A stretch of 8,899 bases of DNA. It comes from Nitriliruptoraceae bacterium (lineage in GTDB: Bacteria > Actinomycetota > Nitriliruptoria > Nitriliruptorales > Nitriliruptoraceae). The notes below the pieces were generated by a model. That model did no database searches, was not told the DNA's origin, and saw only the letters and a list, made by a program, of their open reading frames with translations. Positions 6,407 to 8,899 of this stretch are shown piece by piece. Position numbers and translations under genes: made by a program. The stretch is from positions 1 to 8,899 of the forward strand of contig SLLJ01000211.1 of NCBI GenBank assembly GCA_007134165.1. Direction: 5' to 3'. The stretch's first letter is position 1. Each line of letters starts with the position of its first letter.

Positions 6407-7578
6407 CAGTGCTCCACCCGAACCGTCGCCGGACGCACCACACCCCGACGCAGCCGGGGGATCACCTCACCGAGCACCTGAAGCGCCCGGTCGACGTCCT
6501 GATCCATCGAAGGCCAGCCCAGACTCAGACGCAGCGGAGTGCCGCGCGCCCCGATCGATGCGAGCACGTGCGAGCTGGCAGCCGCACCCGACCCACACGC
6601 CGATCCCGACGAGGCCGCCAGCCCGGCCCGGTCCAGCGCCACCGCCAGCGCATCGGCGTCGACCCCGTCGATCGACACGTGCAGATGCGTGACCAACCTT
6701 GCCGTGGGATCGGCGGGACCGTTGCGCTGTACCCCGTCAAGCGCGAGCAGCCCCGCGGCCAGCCGGTCGCTCAGGTCGCGCAGCCGCGGGGTCAGCACCG
6801 ATCGCTCGGCGACGGTCTGCTCGAGCGCGACCCCGCAGGCGGCATCCAGCCCGGCAGCCAGGGTCCCGGAACGCACCCCACGGTCCTGCCCGCCGCCGTG
6901 CAGCAACGGCACCACGGGAAGCCCCCGTCGCAGCACGGCGACACCGACACCGGCCGGCCCCCCGAGCTTGTGGGCGGAGAGCGCCAGCGCGTCGACCCCC
7001 CAGTCCCCCACATCGACCTCGCGGGTGAGCACCGCCTGGACCGCGTCGGTGTGAACCGCCACCTCGCGCTCCGCCAGCGCCGCGGCGATCGCTGGGACGT
7101 CGTTGACCGCCCCGAGTTCGTTGTTGGCGGCCATGACGCTGACCAGCACCGTGTCGGCCCGGACCGCCGCGAGCACCGCCTCGGGGTCCACCCGGCCATC
7201 CGCACCGGCCGGCACGATGCTGAGCGTGGCCTCCCCACGTTCGGCCAGCCACCGGGCCGGGTCGAGCACGGCCGGGTGCTCGACGGCGGTGGTCACCAGA
7301 TGCGGGCGGCCTCCAGGTCGGTGCTGGTTCGCCGCCCAGACGATGCCCTTGACCGCCAGGTTGTCCGCCTCGGTCGCCCCGGCGGTGAACACGACCTCGT
7401 GGGGCGAACAACCGAGCGCACTGGCCACCTGGTCGCGCGCCTGCTCGACCGCGACTCGGGCGGCCTGGCCGGGGAGGTGGGTCGAGGAGGGGTTGGCGAC
7501 GTCCAACCACCGCTGCAGCGCAGCCCGCGCCGCCGGGCGCGGCGGCGTGGTGGCGGCATGGTCGAGGTAGGTCGTCAC
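6406..7578 (-). CDS. iscS: Cysteine desulfurase, IscS/NifS class I
   Basis: This is a 390-residue PLP enzyme of normal length. It turns L-cysteine into L-alanine and an enzyme-bound persulfide, used by MnmA and possibly for Fe-S cluster assembly. Motifs: N-terminal TTYLDHAATTPPRP (2-14), FTAGATEADNLAVKG (64-78), VEHPAVL with PLP-stacking His101, ANNELGAVND (151-160), HTDAVQA (176-182), SAHK with Schiff-base Lys204, RSGTL (236-240), and the mobile loop SSGSACGSG (323-331) with nucleophile Cys328. Start choice: GTG at 7578 begins the conserved fold exactly. The frame is open far upstream to 8022, but that extension is antisense to the gene at 7640. There is no Shine-Dalgarno; TACCGT lies seven bases ahead of the GTG, so a nearly or fully leaderless mRNA is likely. 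Whether it is the cell's main Fe-S desulfurase cannot be told here. Confidence 0.96.
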   Translation of the reverse strand: MTTYLDHAATTPPRPAARAALQRWLDVANPSSTHLPGQAARVAVEQARDQVASALGCSPHEVVFTAGATEADNLAVKGIVWAANQHRPGGRPHLVTTAVEHPAVLDPARWLAERGEATLSIVPAGADGRVDPEAVLAAVRADTVLVSVMAANNELGAVNDVPAIAAALAEREVAVHTDAVQAVLTREVDVGDWGVDALALSAHKLGGPAGVGVAVLRRGLPVVPLLHGGGQDRGVRSGTLAAGLDAACGVALEQTVAERSVLTPRLRDLSDRLAAGLLALDGVQRNGPADPTARLVTHLHVSIDGVDADALAVALDRAGLAASSGSACGSGAAASSHVLASIGARGTPLRLSLGWPSMDQDVDRALQVLGEVIPRLRRGVVRPATVRVEH

Positions 7579-7585
7579 GCCCGGG

Positions 7586-7595
7586 ACGGTAGCGT
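7586..7595. promoter_or_regulatory. Candidate overlapping divergent -10 elements between the desulfurase gene and the 7640 gene
   Basis: The ten bases ACGGTAGCGT read as TACCGT on the minus strand (7591 to 7586) and TAGCGT on the plus strand (7590 to 7595), sharing the central TA. Both fit TANNNT. The minus copy predicts a start at about 7579, next to the desulfurase GTG. The plus copy predicts a start at about 7602, giving the 7640 gene a 38-base leader with its Shine-Dalgarno. The two start codons are only 61 bases apart, so the promoters must overlap somewhere here. No -35 boxes are evident. Confidence 0.42.
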
Positions 7596-7639
7596 TCGCC
7601 TCCCAGCCCGACCCGCGTTGGCACCGAGGAGTCCGAGCC

Positions 7640-8038
7640 GTGAGCGCCTCCCACCTGCCCCCAGGAGTCCCGCTGCCCCCCACCCCGCGCCAGGTGCTTC
7701 CCCTGCTGCTCGACCTCGGCAGCTGCGGCGGGCATCGCATGGTGCTGCTGGGTCTGGAGGTCTGGGACGGCTGGGCGGACCTTCGCTTCGCTCGCTTCGA
7801 CGCTGGTGGCGGCCGCCCGCTCAAGCGCCGGGTCCCGCCCGCCGAGGCCTGGTCGGTGTGGTTCGACGACGATGCCATCGAGGTGTTCGATGCCGTCGGC
7901 CGCGGCGAGCGCGCGTTCAGCAACGGTGAGGTGCGTCTCACCCGGGTGCCCCGCGGCGGCCAGACGCTGCGCATCGAGGTCACGCTGATCGCCGAGGACG
8001 ACCCGCTGCGGGGCAGCATCACCGTGCCGCCCAGCTGA
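7640..8038 (+). CDS. Conserved-looking hypothetical protein, 132 residues
   Basis: I do not recognise this protein. It is a soluble, probably mixed alpha/beta protein without signal peptide or membrane helix. After a Pro-rich start (1-16) comes a hydrophobic helix-like stretch (PRQVLPLLLDLGSC, 16-29). Alternating strand-like segments then follow: RMVLLGLEVWDGWADLRFARF (33-53), AWSVWFDDDAIEVFDAVG (69-86) and QTLRIEVTLIAED (107-119). Several acidic and aromatic residues cluster in WFDDDAIEVFD. Start choice: the GTG at 7640 has GAGGAG (7626-7631) eight bases upstream, the best ribosome-binding site of the plus-strand genes here. Its stop codon lies inside the first unit of the 19-bp tandem repeat. 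It may be co-transcribed with the deacylase gene 97 bases downstream. Function unknown. Confidence 0.8.
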   Translation: MSASHLPPGVPLPPTPRQVLPLLLDLGSCGGHRMVLLGLEVWDGWADLRFARFDAGGGRPLKRRVPPAEAWSVWFDDDAIEVFDAVGRGERAFSNGEVRLTRVPRGGQTLRIEVTLIAEDDPLRGSITVPPS

Positions 8039-8112
8039 CGCCTCGACCCAGACCCGACGCCTCGACCCAGACCCGACGCCTCGACCCAGACCCGACGCCT
8101 CGACCCAGACCC
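8037..8112. repeat. Four perfect 19-bp tandem repeats (minisatellite)
   Basis: The unit GACGCCTCGACCCAGACCC occurs four times without a mismatch at 8037-8055, 8056-8074, 8075-8093 and 8094-8112, followed by a decayed part-copy (GACACCCCGACC). The array fills most of the gap between the 7640 gene and the deacylase gene, and its first two bases belong to the upstream TGA. A period of 19 is not a multiple of three, which argues against a coding origin. Perfect identity suggests recent expansion by slippage. Confidence 0.97.
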
Positions 8113-8135
8113 GACACCCCGACCGGGAGCCCGGC

Positions 8136-8609
8136 ATGCCCCCCTCCGCGATCGAACGCTTCAGCGCCCGTGCCGCCGACCTCGGCGTCACCGTCGAACG
8201 CCGCGACTTTCCCGAGGGGACGCGCACCGCGGTTGACGCGGCCCGGGCCGTGGGCTGCGACGTCGCACAGATCGTCAAGTCGCTGGTCTTCTGCGCCGAA
8301 GGCACTCCAGTGCTGGTACTGACCTCAGGGGCGAACCGGGTCGACGAGCAGCGGCTGGCCGCGCACCTCGGACTCGCCCACGTCGACAAGGCCAACGCCG
8401 ATGACGTACGCCGGGCGACCGGGTTCGCGATCGGTGGCACCCCACCGTTCGGCCACGACACCACGCTGCGCATCCTGTGCGATCGGGACCTCACCGGCCA
8501 CGAGCAGGTCTGGGCGGCCGCCGGGACTCCGAAGTCGGTGTTCCCGATCGCGCCGGAACTGCTGCTCGAGGTCACGCGTGCCGAGGTCGTCGACATCGGG
8601 CAGCGCTGA
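8136..8609 (+). CDS. YbaK/EbsC-family aminoacyl-tRNA deacylase (trans-editing)
   Basis: This is a 157-residue protein, matching the 150-160 of free-standing YbaK/ProX-type editing domains. These hydrolyse wrongly charged tRNAs, typically Cys- or Ala-tRNA(Pro), in the cytoplasm. Signatures: DFPEGTRTAVDAARAVGCD (24-42); IVKSLVF (46-52) with Lys48, the conserved lysine that contacts the substrate; LVLTSGANRVDEQRLA (60-75); and ATGFAIGGTPPFGH (94-107), the glycine-rich loop next to the editing pocket. It closes with GTPKSVFPIAPELLLEVTRAEVVDI. Start choice: ATG at 8136 has GGGAG six bases upstream. Whether it edits Cys or Ala cannot be settled by eye. Together with MnmA it gives the neighbourhood a second tRNA-quality function, although the genes are on opposite strands. 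The frame has no defects. Confidence 0.94.
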   Translation: MPPSAIERFSARAADLGVTVERRDFPEGTRTAVDAARAVGCDVAQIVKSLVFCAEGTPVLVLTSGANRVDEQRLAAHLGLAHVDKANADDVRRATGFAIGGTPPFGHDTTLRILCDRDLTGHEQVWAAAGTPKSVFPIAPELLLEVTRAEVVDIGQR

Positions 8610-8615
8610 GTTCGG

Positions 8616-8652
8616 CAGCGGGTGGTGGAGCCGCTGGCGCGGTGCTGCCAGC
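8616..8652 (+). terminator. Candidate hairpins downstream of the deacylase gene
   Basis: Two perfect 6-bp inverted repeats start seven bases after the TGA: CAGCGG/CCGCTG (8616-8621 and 8631-8636, nine-base loop) and GCTGGC/GCCAGC (8633-8638 and 8647-8652, eight-base loop). They share 8633-8636 and so are mutually exclusive. There is no T-run, which is common for actinobacterial terminators but makes the call weak. Confidence 0.33.
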
Positions 8653-8710
8653 GCCGGGGCGTGCTGCGCCGGGGCGTGCTGCGCCGGGGCGTGCTGCGCC
8701 GGGGCGTGCA
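8651..8710. repeat. Four 15-bp tandem repeats
   Basis: The unit GCGCCGGGGCGTGCT occurs at 8651-8665, 8666-8680, 8681-8695 and 8696-8710. The only difference is A for T in the last base of the fourth copy. On the minus strand one frame would read as the pentapeptide HAPAQ repeated. That frame mostly runs antisense to the deacylase gene, so I treat the array as non-coding. Confidence 0.96.
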
Positions 8711-8791
8711 CGAAACCCTCGCCCACGCGAGTTCCTGTCACGACGAGGGCCTCCGGGCGTACGAAACTCTCGCCCACGCGAGGTTCGTGCA
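8711..8791. repeat. Pair of near-identical hairpin-forming repeats, REP-like
   Basis: Two 21-bp copies lie at 8711-8731 and 8762-8782, differing at one base and offset by 51 bp. Each contains the hairpin CTCGC-CCAC-GCGAG. In the second copy the stem can extend through flanking ACGAA and TTCGT. The outer edges also pair: TGCACGAA (8708-8715) is the perfect inverse of TTCGTGCA (8784-8791). From 8792 to 8899 I see no gene or other element that I can support. Confidence 0.8.
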
Positions 8792-8899
8792 GGACCGGCC
8801 ACGACACCAGCGCCAGACGTGCACCAGGCGCACGCCCCGCCGGTGCGGCGGCCGGAGCAAACGGAGGCCAGCTCTGTTCGGCGGCCGCAGTCGGACGGC

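Noticed and set aside
7579..8022. N-terminal extension of the cysteine desulfurase frame up to 8022
   Set aside because: The conserved enzyme fold begins at the GTG at 7578, and the extension is antisense to the 7640 gene with no family similarity.
8037..8112. The 19-bp repeats as a CRISPR array
   Set aside because: The units are directly adjacent with no spacers, and no cas gene is present.
6737..8596. A 619-codon minus-strand frame covering the desulfurase, the 7640 gene and the deacylase
   Set aside because: It is out of frame with the desulfurase and antisense to two better genes. Its translation is a low-complexity Gly/Arg/Ala stretch.
8325..8807. A 160-codon minus-strand frame with four HAPAQ-like pentapeptide repeats
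   Set aside because: More than half of it is antisense to the well-supported deacylase gene, it has no clear ribosome-binding site, and the repeat is explained by the 15-bp tandem array.

Overview
The window is very GC-rich, with heavy G/C use at third codon positions and several GTG starts. Its gene content (an iscS–mnmA pair close to ligA, a DUF222/HNH '13E12-type' protein and a mycobacterial-type SOS box) points to an actinobacterial chromosome. From memory, iscS, mnmA and ligA lie in the same order and on the same strand, a few genes apart, in Mycobacterium tuberculosis and Streptomyces. This is therefore a conserved housekeeping neighbourhood with lineage-specific inserts. I see no phage, IS element, tRNA, rRNA or CRISPR array.

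Left part (1–2742). NAD+-dependent DNA ligase LigA (479–2611, minus) is followed through a GTGA stop/start overlap by the first 160 codons of an uncharacterised protein with a gamma-glutamylcyclotransferase-like YGAN motif (1–482, minus), which runs off the left edge.

Middle (2743–5201). A DUF222/HNH endonuclease-type protein (2743–4266, plus) diverges from ligA. Its start codon sits directly behind a LexA/SOS box that overlaps a probable -10 element, so it is predicted to be damage-induced and leaderless. Convergent to it is a RidA/YjgF-family protein (4276–4713, minus) whose usual catalytic arginine is replaced by alanine and whose Shine-Dalgarno segment is tandemly duplicated. Next comes a 99-residue two-helix membrane protein (4902–5201, plus). 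Its TAG stop interlocks with the TAG stop of mnmA at a CTAG palindrome.

Right part (5198–8899). Cysteine desulfurase (6406–7578, minus) and the tRNA 2-thiouridylase MnmA (5198–6406, minus) form a TGATG-coupled operon: the desulfurase mobilises sulfur that MnmA places on U34 of tRNAs. Divergent from it are an unrecognised 132-residue protein (7640–8038, plus) and a YbaK/EbsC-type aminoacyl-tRNA deacylase (8136–8609, plus). Four perfect 19-bp tandem repeats separate these two. After the deacylase, about 290 bp hold no convincing gene but carry candidate terminator hairpins, a 4 x 15-bp tandem repeat and a pair of near-identical hairpin repeats.

Most of the window is ordinary. The points worth a second look are the SOS-box/leaderless arrangement of the HNH gene, the Arg-less Rid protein, the ligA-coupled YGAN protein and the cluster of intergenic repeats at the right end.
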